Below, in pieces: positions 41,817 through 50,106 of a DNA stretch of 64,000 nt. The notes beneath the pieces were generated by a model. The model saw only the letters and a program-made list of their open reading frames with translations. It was not told the origin of the DNA and did not search any database. Source of the stretch: Rhizobium altiplani (lineage in GTDB: Bacteria; Pseudomonadota; Alphaproteobacteria; Rhizobiales; Rhizobiaceae); the NCBI RefSeq assembly GCF_001542405.1, contig NZ_LNCD01000123.1:357029-421028 (forward strand). The letters are read 5' to 3'. The stretch's first letter is position 1. Every line of letters begins with the position of its first letter. Made by a program: the position numbers and the translations under genes.

Positions 41817-44696
41817 ATGCCTCTTGTCCACGAAATAGACTACGGCACGCCGGCCTCGACCTCCGAAACCATGGTGACGCTCACCATCGACGGCAACCAA
41901 GTGACGGTGCCCGAGGGAACGTCCGTCATGCGCGCATCGATGGATGCGGGTATCGAAATCCCGAAGCTCTGCGCCACCGACATGATGGATGCCTTCGGCT
42001 CCTGCCGGCTCTGTCTGGTCGAGATTGAGGGGCGGGCGGGTCTCCCTGCGTCCTGCACGACGCCGGTTGCACCTGATATGGTGGTCTCGACACAGACGAA
42101 CCGGCTGAAGGATGTCCGCAAGGGCGTGATGGAGCTCTACATCTCCGACCATCCGCTCGACTGCCTGACCTGTGCGGCCAACGGCGATTGCGAGCTTCAG
42201 GACATGGCGGGCGCCGTAGGTCTCCGCGACGTGCGCTACGGCTATGATGGCGACAATCACGTCAAGGCGCGCAACAATGGCGATCTCAATCTCAAATGGG
42301 CGCCGAAGGACGAGTCCAATCCTTACTTCACCTTCGATCCGGCAAAGTGCATCGTCTGTTCGCGCTGCGTGCGCGCCTGCGAGGAAGTGCAGGGCACGTT
42401 CGCGCTGACCATTGAAGGACGCGGTTTCGATTCGCGTGTTTCGGCCGGCATGCACGAGGACTTCGTCTCGTCCGAATGCGTTTCCTGCGGCGCCTGTGTC
42501 CAGGCCTGCCCGACAGCGACGCTGATCGAAAAGTCGGTGATCGAGATCGGCCAGCCGGAGCATTCCGTCGTCACGACCTGCGCCTATTGTGGCGTCGGCT
42601 GTTCCTTCAAGGCGGAGATGCGCGGCGAAGAACTGGTGCGCATGGTGCCCTGGAAGGACGGACAGGCGAACCGCGGCCATTCCTGCGTCAAGGGCCGCTT
42701 CGCCTACGGCTATTCCAGCCACAAGGACCGCATCCTCAATCCGATGATCCGCGAGAAGATCACCGACCCCTGGCGCGAAGTGACCTGGGACGAGGCCTTC
42801 GCGCATGTCGCCTCGGAATTCCGCCGCATCCAGTATCAGTATGGCCGCGACTCGGTCGGCGGCATCACGTCGTCTCGCTGCACAAATGAGGAAACCTATC
42901 TGGTGCAGAAGCTGGTGCGCGCCGGCTTCCGCAACAACAACGTCGATACCTGCGCCCGCGTCTGCCATTCTCCAACAGGCTACGGCCTCGGCCAGGCCTT
43001 CGGCACGTCGGCCGGCACACAGGACTTCGACAGTGTGGAGAAGAGCGATGTCGTCGTCATCATCGGCGCCAACCCGACCGATGGACACCCGGTCTTTGCC
43101 TCGCGCCTGAAGAAGCGGCTGCGGCAGGGCGCCAAGCTCATCGTCATCGACCCGCGCCGCACCGACATCGTGCGTTCGCCACACGTCGAAGCCTCCTATC
43201 ACCTGCCGCTGAAGCCCGGCACCAATGTCGCGATCCTGACGTCGCTCGCGCATGTCATCGTGACCGAGGGGCTGTTTGACGAAGCCTTCATTCGCGAACG
43301 CTGCGACTGGTCAGAGTTCGAGGATTGGGCAAGCTTTGTCGCCGAGCCGCATCATAGCCCCGAAGCATCGGAGAGGTTCACCGGCGTTCCAGCCGATTTC
43401 GTGCGCGGCGCGGCGCGTCTCTACGCCACCGGCGGCAACGGCGCGATTTACTATGGCCTCGGCGTTACCGAGCATAGCCAGGGTTCGACCACTGTCATGG
43501 CGATCGCCAACCTCGCCATGGTCACCGGCAATATCGGTCGCCCCGGCGTTGGCGTGAACCCGCTGCGCGGCCAGAACAACGTGCAGGGCTCCTGCGATAT
43601 GGGCTCCTTCCCGCACGAACTGCCTGGCTATCGCCACATCTCCGACGACGCGACGCGCGACATCTTCGAGAAGCTCTGGGGCGTCAAGATCAGTAACGAG
43701 CCGGGTCTGCGCATTCCGAATATGCTGGATGCAGCGGTCGACGGATCGTTCAAGGGCCTCTACGTCCAGGGTGAAGACATCCTGCAGTCCGACCCCGATA
43801 CCAAGCACGTCGCGGCCGGCCTCGCCGCCATGGAATGCGTCGTCGTGCACGACCTCTTCCTGAACGAGACGGCGAACTACGCGCATGTCTTCCTGCCGGG
43901 GTCCAGCTTCCTTGAGAAGGACGGCACCTTCACCAATGCCGAGCGCCGCATCAACCGCGTTCGCAAGGTCATGAGTCCCCGCAACGGCTATGCCGATTGG
44001 GAGGTGACGCAGAAGATGGCGCAGGCCATGGGCCTTCCCTGGAACTACACGCATCCTTCGGAGATCATGGACGAGATCGCCGCAACGACGCCAAGCTTCG
44101 CGCTGGTCTCCTACGACTATCTTGACAAGGTGGGCTCCGTGCAGTGGCCCTGCAATGAGGCACATCCACTGGGCTCGCCGATCATGCATGTCGACGGCTT
44201 CGTCCGCGGCAAGGGCAAGTTCATCCGCACGGAATATGTCGCGACCGATGAGCGGACGGGACCGCGCTTCCCGCTGCTGCTGACGACGGGCCGCATCCTC
44301 AGCCAGTACAATGTCGGCGCCCAGACGCGCCGCACCGAAAATGTCGTCTGGCATTCGGAAGACCGGTTGGAGGTCCATCCGCACGATGCCGAACAGCGCG
44401 GCATTCGCGATGGCGATTGGGTGAAGCTGATGAGCCGCTCGGGCGACACGACGTTGCGTGCGCTGATCACCGATCGCGTCGCGCCCGGCGTCGTCTACAC
44501 GACCTTCCATCATCCGGACACGCAGGCGAATGTCATCACCACCGACTTCTCCGACTGGGCGACGAACTGCCCGGAATACAAGGTGACGGCGGTACAGGTC
44601 TCGCCGTCCAACGGCCCGACCGATTGGCAGCGCGACTACGATGAGCAGGCACGCCAAAGCCGCCGCATTGTTGGCAAACTGGAGCCTGCCGAGTGA
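41817..44696 (+). CDS. fdsA: NAD-dependent formate dehydrogenase alpha subunit, Mo-bis-MGD catalytic
   Basis: FdsA oxidises formate to CO2. The 959-residue protein has an N-terminal [2Fe-2S] domain (CRLCLVEIEG), a His/Cys cluster (DHPLDCLTCAANGDCELQ), two ferredoxin-type [4Fe-4S] motifs (CIVCSRCVRACEE and CVSCGACVQACPT), and CAYCGVGC of the catalytic domain. The molybdenum ligand is Cys383 in CARVCHSPTGYG, so no selenocysteine is used. The C-terminal MGD-binding domain has QYNVGAQTRRT and TTDFSDWATNCPEYK. The stop overlaps fdhD by four bases. Confidence 0.97.
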   Translation: MPLVHEIDYGTPASTSETMVTLTIDGNQVTVPEGTSVMRASMDAGIEIPKLCATDMMDAFGSCRLCLVEIEGRAGLPASCTTPVAPDMVVSTQTNRLKDVRKGVMELYISDHPLDCLTCAANGDCELQDMAGAVGLRDVRYGYDGDNHVKARNNGDLNLKWAPKDESNPYFTFDPAKCIVCSRCVRACEEVQGTFALTIEGRGFDSRVSAGMHEDFVSSECVSCGACVQACPTATLIEKSVIEIGQPEHSVVTTCAYCGVGCSFKAEMRGEELVRMVPWKDGQANRGHSCVKGRFAYGYSSHKDRILNPMIREKITDPWREVTWDEAFAHVASEFRRIQYQYGRDSVGGITSSRCTNEETYLVQKLVRAGFRNNNVDTCARVCHSPTGYGLGQAFGTSAGTQDFDSVEKSDVVVIIGANPTDGHPVFASRLKKRLRQGAKLIVIDPRRTDIVRSPHVEASYHLPLKPGTNVAILTSLAHVIVTEGLFDEAFIRERCDWSEFEDWASFVAEPHHSPEASERFTGVPADFVRGAARLYATGGNGAIYYGLGVTEHSQGSTTVMAIANLAMVTGNIGRPGVGVNPLRGQNNVQGSCDMGSFPHELPGYRHISDDATRDIFEKLWGVKISNEPGLRIPNMLDAAVDGSFKGLYVQGEDILQSDPDTKHVAAGLAAMECVVVHDLFLNETANYAHVFLPGSSFLEKDGTFTNAERRINRVRKVMSPRNGYADWEVTQKMAQAMGLPWNYTHPSEIMDEIAATTPSFALVSYDYLDKVGSVQWPCNEAHPLGSPIMHVDGFVRGKGKFIRTEYVATDERTGPRFPLLLTTGRILSQYNVGAQTRRTENVVWHSEDRLEVHPHDAEQRGIRDGDWVKLMSRSGDTTLRALITDRVAPGVVYTTFHHPDTQANVITTDFSDWATNCPEYKVTAVQVSPSNGPTDWQRDYDEQARQSRRIVGKLEPAE

Positions 44697-45523
44697 TGAG
44701 TGACCGGCCGACCCGCCTTGCCGTGAAGCGCACCGCCCGCAGCGGCGGTGTTCTCATGCCCGGCGAGCGGATCGTTCCGGAGGAGGTGCCGATCGCCTTT
44801 TCCTATGGCGGCAGCACGCATGCGGTGATGATGGGAACGCCCGGCGATCTCGATGATTTCGCCATCGGCTTCAGTCTCACGGAAGGGATCATCTCCGACA
44901 TCGGGCAGATCGCAGCAATTGAGATTGTCAATGGCGAGAAGGGCATTGACGTCCAGATCTCTCTCGTCGACGAGGTCGCCGCCGCATTGACAGCCCGCCG
45001 ACGCAGCATGGCCGGACCGGTCGGCTGCGGGCTCTGCGGCATCGAGTCGATCGAACAGGCCGTTCGCAAGGTTCCTGACGTCGCCGATGTGTCGCTCCAA
45101 GTCACTCATCGCGATATCGTTCAGGCCATTTTGCTGCTGAACGGTGCGCAGCCGCTGCATCGCGAGACGCGCGCCGTGCACGGCGCCGGCTTCTATGTGC
45201 CGGGCAAGGGACTGCTGGCGGTGCGCGAGGATGTGGGCCGGCACAATGCGCTCGACAAGCTGTGTGGCGCGATCACTCGGCAACGGCAATCCGGCGCGGA
45301 AGGCATTGTCGCCGTTACCAGCCGCCTGTCCGTCGAGATGGTGCAGAAGGCGGCAATCCTCGGCGCCTCCGTCCTCGTTGCCATTTCCGCACCGACTGCT
45401 CTTGCAATTCGTACCGCCGAGGAGGCCGGCATGACCCTCGTCGCCCTGGTGCGAGGCGAGGACTTCGAAATTTTCACGCATCCGCACCGCATTCATCCGG
45501 GAAGCATATCCGATGTCGCATGA
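44693..45523 (+). CDS. fdhD: Formate dehydrogenase accessory sulfurtransferase FdhD
   Basis: FdhD (FdsC in fds operons) delivers sulfur to the molybdenum cofactor and inserts it into FdsA. The 276-residue protein has the redox-active cysteine motif CGLCG (Cys112 and Cys115), preceded by the GDLDDFAIGFSLTEGII block and followed by VREDVGRHNALDKLCG and AISAPTALAI, all FdhD hallmarks. It overlaps both fdsA (4 bases) and fdsD (11 bases), so the operon is tightly coupled. Confidence 0.96.
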   Translation: MMSDRPTRLAVKRTARSGGVLMPGERIVPEEVPIAFSYGGSTHAVMMGTPGDLDDFAIGFSLTEGIISDIGQIAAIEIVNGEKGIDVQISLVDEVAAALTARRRSMAGPVGCGLCGIESIEQAVRKVPDVADVSLQVTHRDIVQAILLLNGAQPLHRETRAVHGAGFYVPGKGLLAVREDVGRHNALDKLCGAITRQRQSGAEGIVAVTSRLSVEMVQKAAILGASVLVAISAPTALAIRTAEEAGMTLVALVRGEDFEIFTHPHRIHPGSISDVA

Positions 45524-45755
45524 TACGCAGTCCAAGCTCGTCTATATGGCCAACCAGATCGCGACCTTCTTCAAGACCCAACCGGAGAGCGAAGCCGCGC
45601 AGGGCGTGGCGACGCATATCAACAAGTTCTGGGAACCGCGCATGCGGCGGCAGTTGTTCGAGATCATGGAGCGGGAGGGCAATGGCCTCAGTCCGCTTGT
45701 TGTCCAAGCCGCGCCTATGATCAAACGGCCTGAGCCGGCGGCCAGCGCCAACTAA
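45513..45755 (+). CDS. fdsD: NAD-dependent formate dehydrogenase delta subunit
   Basis: FdsD is the small non-cofactor subunit found at the end of fds operons; it has been linked to enzyme maturation or stability. The 80-residue product, starting MSHDTQSKLVYMANQIATFF, has the conserved ATHINKFWEPRMRRQLFEIM block. It overlaps fdhD by 11 bases. A hairpin and then a bidirectional terminator follow. Confidence 0.92.
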   Translation: MSHDTQSKLVYMANQIATFFKTQPESEAAQGVATHINKFWEPRMRRQLFEIMEREGNGLSPLVVQAAPMIKRPEPAASAN

Positions 45756-45774
45756 GATCTCGAATGGTGGAGAC

Positions 45775-45799
45775 GGCGCTGGGTATCGACGCCAGCGCC
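45775..45799 (+). repeat. Stem-loop after the fds operon
   Basis: GGCGCTGG (45775-45782) / CCAGCGCC (45792-45799) with a 9-base loop, 20 bases after the fdsD stop. No T-run follows. It may protect the 3' end of the mRNA ahead of the true terminator at 45850. Confidence 0.5.
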
Positions 45800-45849
45800 C
45801 GAGTCCGGCCGGTGTGCCGCCACAGTTTCCTGCCGGTACACCATCAACA

Positions 45850-45876
45850 AAAAGGCCGCCCTCCAGGCGGCTTTTT
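45850..45876. terminator. Bidirectional terminator between fdsD and cheW
   Basis: The core stem GCCGCC (45855-45860) / GGCGGC (45866-45871) has a 5-base loop and extends with one G-T and several A-T pairs. A-rich sequence precedes it and five T follow, so it can terminate both the rightward fds operon and the leftward cheW transcript. Confidence 0.85.
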
Positions 45877-45896
45877 ATCTGGGTAAAGAGCCGATA

Positions 45897-46373
45897 TCAG
45901 GCGGCGAGATCGTCCGTCTCGCTTTCCTTGAACATCTTGGCGAGGTTCAGGAAGCAGATCATGCCGTTCTCCGAGGCGATGATGCCCTCGCAGAAGGCGC
46001 GATCGAAGGAAGCGGTGACTTCGGGAACCGGCTGTACCTGGCTGGAGGAGATCGTGAGGATATCCGAGACGCGATCGACCAGCATGCCGATGACCATATT
46101 GTGGACTTCGGCCACGACGATGGCGCTGCGCTCGTTGGCGACCGTGCTCTTCATGCCGAGCTTGAAGGCGAGGTCTATGATCGGGATCACCGAGCCGCGT
46201 AGGTTCATCACGCCGATGACATCGGCTGGCGCGTGCGGGATCGGCGTCGACGGAGCCCAGCCGCGGATTTCGCGGATCGTCGTGGTTTTTACGCAGAATT
46301 CCTGATCGTGAAGTCTGAAGGCAATGATCTCGAGCGTATCGCCGCTGAAATTCGTGGAATTGATTGTAGCCAT
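45897..46373 (-). CDS. cheW: Orphan chemotaxis coupling protein CheW
   Basis: CheW links chemoreceptors to the CheA kinase. The 158-residue protein is a single CheW domain with EIIAFRLHDQEFCVKTTTIR, the signature VIGVMNLRGSVIPIIDLAFK, and MVIGMLVDRVSDILTI. No other chemotaxis gene lies in the window, so it is an orphan copy outside the che operon, which is common in rhizobia. It is monocistronic, with 173 bases to the upstream glycerophosphodiesterase gene; I see no clear promoter in that gap. Confidence 0.95.
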   Translation of the reverse strand: MATINSTNFSGDTLEIIAFRLHDQEFCVKTTTIREIRGWAPSTPIPHAPADVIGVMNLRGSVIPIIDLAFKLGMKSTVANERSAIVVAEVHNMVIGMLVDRVSDILTISSSQVQPVPEVTASFDRAFCEGIIASENGMICFLNLAKMFKESETDDLAA

Positions 46374-46546
46374 AAGATTGTCCCAACCGCCAAAAGCCAG
46401 GGCAGAAGCAACCGCGCCACCATTGGCGCGGATCGACTTGCCTTCAAACCGTGCGCGCTCGTCCGGTGGATGAGTATCGATACGGTTACTCCGGACCTTA
46501 ATGGAAGAGTATTGCCCAAATCTAAATTGGGGTCGCTGATTTTTGG

Positions 46547-47305
46547 TTAGGTGGAAACGGTAGGCCGCGTCATCATTCGTGGATCGTCAAGCAGGATGGC
46601 GTCCGGTTTGATGGCAAGGATGCGCTCGAGGCCCTGCTGATCGACCTGGCCCACCGGAAAGGGCGGATATTCCGGCAGTGCGATCGAACGAGGCTGCCCA
46701 ACCATGACAGCAACGCGCATTCCCGCCTCACGAACGGCGTCAGACACAGCTGGAGTAGCCGACCCTTGCCACAGTCTGAACCAGTCGGCTCCGGCTGCGC
46801 GCGCCGCATCAGCGCAGGCAGGATCCTCGAGAAAGGCTAGGATCGCGACGTCTTTCGACAAGCGGCGGGTGGTGTCGATCAGTGCAATACTGCGTAGTCC
46901 AATGAGCGCGCGTCGCATCGCACCGCGCTGCGCAACGTCGGAGATGATTTGCGCAATCTGCCCCTCGTGGCTCAGCTTGATGTCCAACAGAATACCCAAA
47001 GGGTCAGACGCGCCCAAGGCATCGCCAAGTGTCACTATGCTTGGTAGCAGGCTGCGCAATGTCGCCAGATCGAGGTCAGACACGGCTCGTGGGTCGCCGC
47101 AGAGCCGAGAGAGATCCGGATCGTGGACGCAAACAGGAACGCCATCCCGCGTTAACCGGACATCAGTCTCTATGGCATCAACTCCGGCAGCCGCCGCGGT
47201 CCTGAAGGCAGAAATGCTGTTTTCTGGAGCCAGTGCTGCGCCCCCGCGATGGGCGATCGCAAGCGGGCGACGGTCCGGTGAGCGCTTCCATAAGCCAATG
47301 GCCAT
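46547..47305 (-). CDS. Glycerophosphodiester phosphodiesterase
   Basis: The enzyme splits glycerophosphodiesters to glycerol 3-phosphate and an alcohol. The 252-residue product has the family motifs IAHRGGAALAPENSISAF (catalytic HR and the E of ENS), AIETDVRLTRDG with the metal-binding acidic pair, and VCVHDPDLSRLCG with the second His. The fold is a TIM barrel. I chose the ATG at 47305 (MAIGLWKRSPDRRPLA) with GGGGA upstream; the frame is open to 47347. There is no signal peptide, so it resembles the cytosolic UgpQ type. Confidence 0.92.
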   Translation of the reverse strand: MAIGLWKRSPDRRPLAIAHRGGAALAPENSISAFRTAAAAGVDAIETDVRLTRDGVPVCVHDPDLSRLCGDPRAVSDLDLATLRSLLPSIVTLGDALGASDPLGILLDIKLSHEGQIAQIISDVAQRGAMRRALIGLRSIALIDTTRRLSKDVAILAFLEDPACADAARAAGADWFRLWQGSATPAVSDAVREAGMRVAVMVGQPRSIALPEYPPFPVGQVDQQGLERILAIKPDAILLDDPRMMTRPTVST

Positions 47306-47399
47306 ACATTCCCCTATAGAGAGCTCGACCAACTCGATCGGGCTCACCTTTCAAACGGCCGCTACACCAGTCGTTGTTTCGCAGCGAGCTAGATGAGCA

Positions 47400-48599
47400 C
47401 TAGGCCAGCGTCTTTTCGATCTGCTCGACTGCCCAGTCGACCTGGCTCTTGGTGATGACCAGCGGTGGGGCCAGACGGATCGTGTTTTCGTGCGTGTCCT
47501 TGGCAAGCAGGCCGCGGTCCTTGAGGGTGTAGCAATACTGGCGGGCGCCGCCCGCTTCCGGCACGAGTTCGACCGCCATCATCAGTCCCCGGCCGCGCAC
47601 GTCCTTGACGATGTTGGAGCGGATGGAGCGCAGCCCTTCCAGGAAATAGTCGCCCATCTTTTCGGCATTCTCGATCATGCCTTCCTCGGTCAGGACCTTG
47701 AGTGCCGCGCGCGCTACGGCGCATGCAAGCGGGTTGCCGCCGAAGGTCGAGCCGTGCTGCCCCGGCTTCAGGACACCCAGCACCTCGGAATTGGAAAGCA
47801 CCGCTGAGACCGGATAGAAGCCGCCGGAGAGCGCCTTGCCGATCAGCGTCACGTCGGCCTCGATCCCCTCGTGCTCTTCCGCCAAAAGCTTACCAGTACG
47901 GCCGAGGCCAGTCTGGATCTCGTCGAGGATCAAGGTCACCTTGTGTTGAGTGCAGAGTTCCCGCACGCGCTTGAAATAGCCGGTTGGCGGGATGATGACG
48001 CCTGCTTCGCCCTGAATCGGCTCGATCAGCGCCGCAACGGTGTTTTCGTTGATGGCGGCGGCAAACGCGTCGGCGTCGCCGAAGGGGATCGTGCGGAAGC
48101 CGGGCGTATAGGGGCCGAAGCCGGTGCGGGCGTCCGGGTCTGTGGAGAAGCTGATGATGCTCAGCGTCCGGCCATGGAAATTGTCGGCGCAGACGATGAT
48201 CTCGGCCTTGCCCTCAGGCACGCCCTTCACCTCGTAGCCCCATTTGCGCACGGCCTTGATGGCGGTTTCAACGGCTTCGGCGCCCGAGTTCATCGGCAGG
48301 ATCTTGTGCGAGCCGGTCAGCGCCGCGAGTTCCTCGTAGAGATGGGCGAGCTGGTCATTGCGGAAGGCACGGGAGGTCAGCGTCAGCTTGCCGGCCTGCT
48401 CGACCATCGCCGCCAGAATCTTGGGATGGCAATGTCCCTGGTTCACCGCCGAATAGGCCGACAGGCAGTCGAGATACCGCTTGCCGTCGGTATCCCAGAC
48501 ATAGACGCCTTCGCCCCGGGTCAACACGACATCGAGCGGCTTGTAGTTGTGGGCGCCGAGGCGCTGTTCGGTGTCGATCAGGTTCTTCGAGTTGCTCAT
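47400..48599 (-). CDS. rocD: Ornithine aminotransferase
   Basis: RocD moves the delta-amino group of ornithine to 2-oxoglutarate, giving glutamate semialdehyde, the second step of arginase-pathway arginine use. The 399-residue class III aminotransferase has MNSGAEAVETAIKAVRKWGY, LILDEIQTGLGRTG and the pyridoxal-phosphate Lys255 in LIGKALSGGFYPVS. GQHGSTFGGNPLAC is also intact. It follows the arginase gene by 12 bases on the same strand. Confidence 0.95.
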   Translation of the reverse strand: MSNSKNLIDTEQRLGAHNYKPLDVVLTRGEGVYVWDTDGKRYLDCLSAYSAVNQGHCHPKILAAMVEQAGKLTLTSRAFRNDQLAHLYEELAALTGSHKILPMNSGAEAVETAIKAVRKWGYEVKGVPEGKAEIIVCADNFHGRTLSIISFSTDPDARTGFGPYTPGFRTIPFGDADAFAAAINENTVAALIEPIQGEAGVIIPPTGYFKRVRELCTQHKVTLILDEIQTGLGRTGKLLAEEHEGIEADVTLIGKALSGGFYPVSAVLSNSEVLGVLKPGQHGSTFGGNPLACAVARAALKVLTEEGMIENAEKMGDYFLEGLRSIRSNIVKDVRGRGLMMAVELVPEAGGARQYCYTLKDRGLLAKDTHENTIRLAPPLVITKSQVDWAVEQIEKTLA

Positions 48600-48611
48600 T
48601 GTCGGTTCTCC

Positions 48612-49547
48612 TCAGGCGGCGCGGGTCGGACGGTCGAAAATGCGGCGGCCGAAGAGGCTTGCCGTCAGCTCCACCAGGATCCGGGCGCTCTTGCCACGGT
48701 CGTCCAAAAAGGGGTTCAGTTCCACAAGATCGAGCGAGGAGACGAGGCCGCTATCGCAGAGCATCTCCATGATGAGATGCGCTTCACGGAACGTCGCGCC
48801 GCCGGGTACCGTCGTGCCGACGCCGGGCGCGATTTCCGGATCGAGGAAGTCGACATCGAGGCTTACATGCAGCAGGCCGTTGGCATCGGACACGACGCCA
48901 AGGATCTGGCGGATCGCCGCGGCAACGCCCTGTTCGTCGAGCCAACGCATGTCGAAGACGTTGACGCCATGCTCCTTGATGAGCTCCCGTTCAGACGCAT
49001 CGACCGACCGGATGCCGACCTGGAAGACGTTGCGCGGATCAACGAAGGGGCGGTCCTTCGGCAGGATCTCGGCAAGTTCGGCCTGGCCGCAGAAATAGGC
49101 GACCGGCATGCCGTGAATGTTGCCGGAGGGCGAGGTCGCCGGCGTGTTGAAATCGGAATGGGCGTCGAGCCAGAGGACGAAGAGCGGTCGGCCTTGCTGG
49201 GCGGCGTAGCGCGCCATGCCCGATACAGTGCCCATCGACAGGCTGTGGTCGCCGCCAAGGATGAGCGGAAAGCGTCCGGCTGCGGCTGCGTCATAGACAC
49301 CGGCTTCGAGCGCACGGGTAAATGCGCCGACGACACGCAGATTATGGGCCTTCGGATGGTTCGGCAGATCACGCGCCGGAACGACGTGCACGTCGCCGGC
49401 ATCGACCACATCATGGCCAAGATCGATCAGCGTCTGGTCGACGCCCGCGATGCGAAGTGCAGCCGGACCCATGGCGGCGCCCCTGCGCCCCGAACCCTCT
49501 TCCAGCGCTGCTCCAATGAGTGTGACCGATCTTGCTTGTGGCTGCAT
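48612..49547 (-). CDS. Arginase
   Basis: Arginase hydrolyses arginine to ornithine and urea with a binuclear manganese centre. The 311-residue protein has the three metal motifs GGDHSLSMG, WLDAHSDFNTP and SLDVDFLDPEIAPG, and the GATFREAHLIMEML region. The loop after DAHSDFN and the lack of agmatinase features favour arginase. It is the first gene of an arginase-rocD operon, divergent from an Lrp/AsnC regulator. The symbol would be argI or rocF depending on convention. Confidence 0.93.
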   Translation of the reverse strand: MQPQARSVTLIGAALEEGSGRRGAAMGPAALRIAGVDQTLIDLGHDVVDAGDVHVVPARDLPNHPKAHNLRVVGAFTRALEAGVYDAAAAGRFPLILGGDHSLSMGTVSGMARYAAQQGRPLFVLWLDAHSDFNTPATSPSGNIHGMPVAYFCGQAELAEILPKDRPFVDPRNVFQVGIRSVDASERELIKEHGVNVFDMRWLDEQGVAAAIRQILGVVSDANGLLHVSLDVDFLDPEIAPGVGTTVPGGATFREAHLIMEMLCDSGLVSSLDLVELNPFLDDRGKSARILVELTASLFGRRIFDRPTRAA

Positions 49548-49677
49548 GCGTTCCTCTCCAGCTCGTGTTTTCCGAAGGCATATTGAGATATCGGCGCGGC
49601 GACAAATAGATGAAAAAGTGCCGATAATGCGCTATGATTGACCAGTTTGATAAGTGCATTTTGACAAAGTGGCAGCC

Positions 49678-50106
49678 ATGGACGATCTCGACCAAGAACT
49701 TCTCAGCGCTTTGCGACACAATGCGCGCACGCCGGTTTCTTCGCTGGCGGCAATGACCGGTGCCTCCCGTGCGACGGTCGCGGCGCGTATCGACCGGCTG
49801 GTTGCAAACGGCACCATCACGGCATTCACGGTTCGCACCGGCCATGAAACCCGCGCCGCCGGGGTGCGCGCGATCGTCATGATCGAGGTGCTCGGCAAGC
49901 TCGCGGACAAGGTCGCCGATCAGCTCCGTGGATTGCCGCAGGTGCGTGCCCTGCACAGCACTAACGGGAAATGGGATTTCATTGCCGAACTTGAGGACCG
50001 CGACCTCGTCTCCTTCGATGAAACGCTTCGCCGCATCCGGCTCATCAATGGCATCAATACGACGGAAACCAACATCCTGCTGAAAACCAGCAAGACCAGC
50101 TTCTAG
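49678..50106 (+). CDS. Lrp/AsnC family regulator of the arginase operon
   Basis: The 142-residue protein has an N-terminal helix-turn-helix (MDDLDQELLSALRHNARTPV and MTGASRATVAARIDRLVANG) and a RAM ligand domain (IVMIEVLGKLADKVADQL, then WDFIAELED). It is divergent from arginase-rocD across a 130-base AT-rich gap, the usual layout for an arginine-responsive activator of arginine catabolism. I chose the ATG at 49678; a GTG at 49654 would add eight residues. Its TAG stop shares the palindrome CTAG with the convergent tamB stop. Confidence 0.92.
   Translation: MDDLDQELLSALRHNARTPVSSLAAMTGASRATVAARIDRLVANGTITAFTVRTGHETRAAGVRAIVMIEVLGKLADKVADQLRGLPQVRALHSTNGKWDFIAELEDRDLVSFDETLRRIRLINGINTTETNILLKTSKTSF

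Noticed and set aside
42942..42974. Possible selenocysteine codon in fdsA
   Set aside because: The molybdenum-ligand position reads TGC (Cys383); there is no in-frame TGA.
41793..43253. 486-residue antisense frame across fdsA
   Set aside because: Lies fully over the iron-sulfur domains of FdsA, with no ribosome binding site or recognisable domain.
47871..49586. 571-residue rightward frame over rocD and arginase
   Set aside because: Spans two real leftward genes with complete catalytic motifs; a shadow of their third-position GC bias.
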